A stretch of 43,418 nt of DNA from a virus. The DNA lies in IMG/VR virus record IMGVR_UViG_3300004097_002025, positions 1 to 43,418 of that record; one strand, 5' to 3'. Below the pieces are notes generated by a model, which did no database searches, was not told the DNA's origin, and worked only from the letters and a program-made list of their open reading frames with translations. Below, piece after piece: positions 43,409-43,418 of the stretch (positions are counted from its first letter, which is position 1; each line of letters opens with the position of its first letter). A program made the position numbers and the translations under genes.

Positions 43409-43418
43409 TGTATTTTGG

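Noticed and set aside
1-43418. tRNA genes, CRISPR arrays, insertion sequences and attachment sites
   Set aside because: No cloverleaf-like sequences, regular repeats, transposase genes or integrase genes were noticed; gaps between genes are too short to hold most of them.

Overview
The window is a stretch of a large, AT-rich, tailed-phage genome with a contractile, T4-related tail. Every gene I can support lies on the minus strand, so transcription runs from right to left. Genes are tightly packed, with ATGA, TAATG and 8-base overlaps and almost no intergenic DNA. Three things point to a Bacteroidota (flavobacteria-like) host. Starts have A/T-rich leaders without Shine-Dalgarno sequences. The terminal adhesin carries seven SprB-like repeats, a family typical of flavobacterial gliding adhesins. 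The ribonucleotide reductase has its ATP-cone on NrdB rather than NrdA, as described for the flavobacterium Leeuwenhoekiella. It is best described as a distant T4-like (far-T4) myovirus, probably uncultured; I cannot name the species.

Layout in the direction of transcription. (1) 43408-28353, tail core: tail tube (gp19-like), a gp26-like and a gp51-like tail/hub chaperone in overlapping frames, a tape-measure-like protein, a 1568-residue baseplate protein with an OmpA-like domain, a LysM/gp53-like small protein, and a 2209-residue hub-like protein. (2) 28304-27406: two small unknown genes, one very acidic. (3) 27321-19464, replication and nucleotide module: gp32 single-stranded DNA-binding protein, UvsX/RecA, 5'-3' exonuclease (RNase H/FEN family), an unknown gene, DnaB-family helicase (gp41), NrdB and NrdA. 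(4) 19399-64, outer baseplate and fibres: gp25, gp6, a 1726-residue protein with a membrane-like segment, then six structural proteins ending in modular Thr/Pro-linked adhesins.

Three intrinsic terminators are visible, after nrdA, gp32 and the tail tube gene. The last two stand directly in front of the next gene with no room for a promoter, so they probably act as attenuators that keep the abundant product (gp32, tube) above its neighbour (UvsX, chaperones). A motif reading CTATTTATA on the coding strand sits a fixed 13-14 bases before the start of four genes with free leaders in the structural modules. It appears again at the left edge of the window and is absent from the replication gene leaders, which makes it a candidate late-gene signal.

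The most unusual points are: (a) a probable +1 (or -2) programmed frameshift joining the gp26-like and gp51-like chaperones at GAG TTT TTT CGG, since the downstream frame has no ATG or GTG start; (b) the fixed-spacing motif; (c) a gp32 without the zinc finger but with a bacterial-SSB-like DEDLPF tip; (d) the RNR with its regulatory cone on NrdB; (e) an OmpA-like domain inside a baseplate protein and a membrane-like segment inside another; (f) host-adhesin-like SprB repeats and a domain shared by neighbouring fibre proteins. All functional calls come from reading the sequence without database searches.
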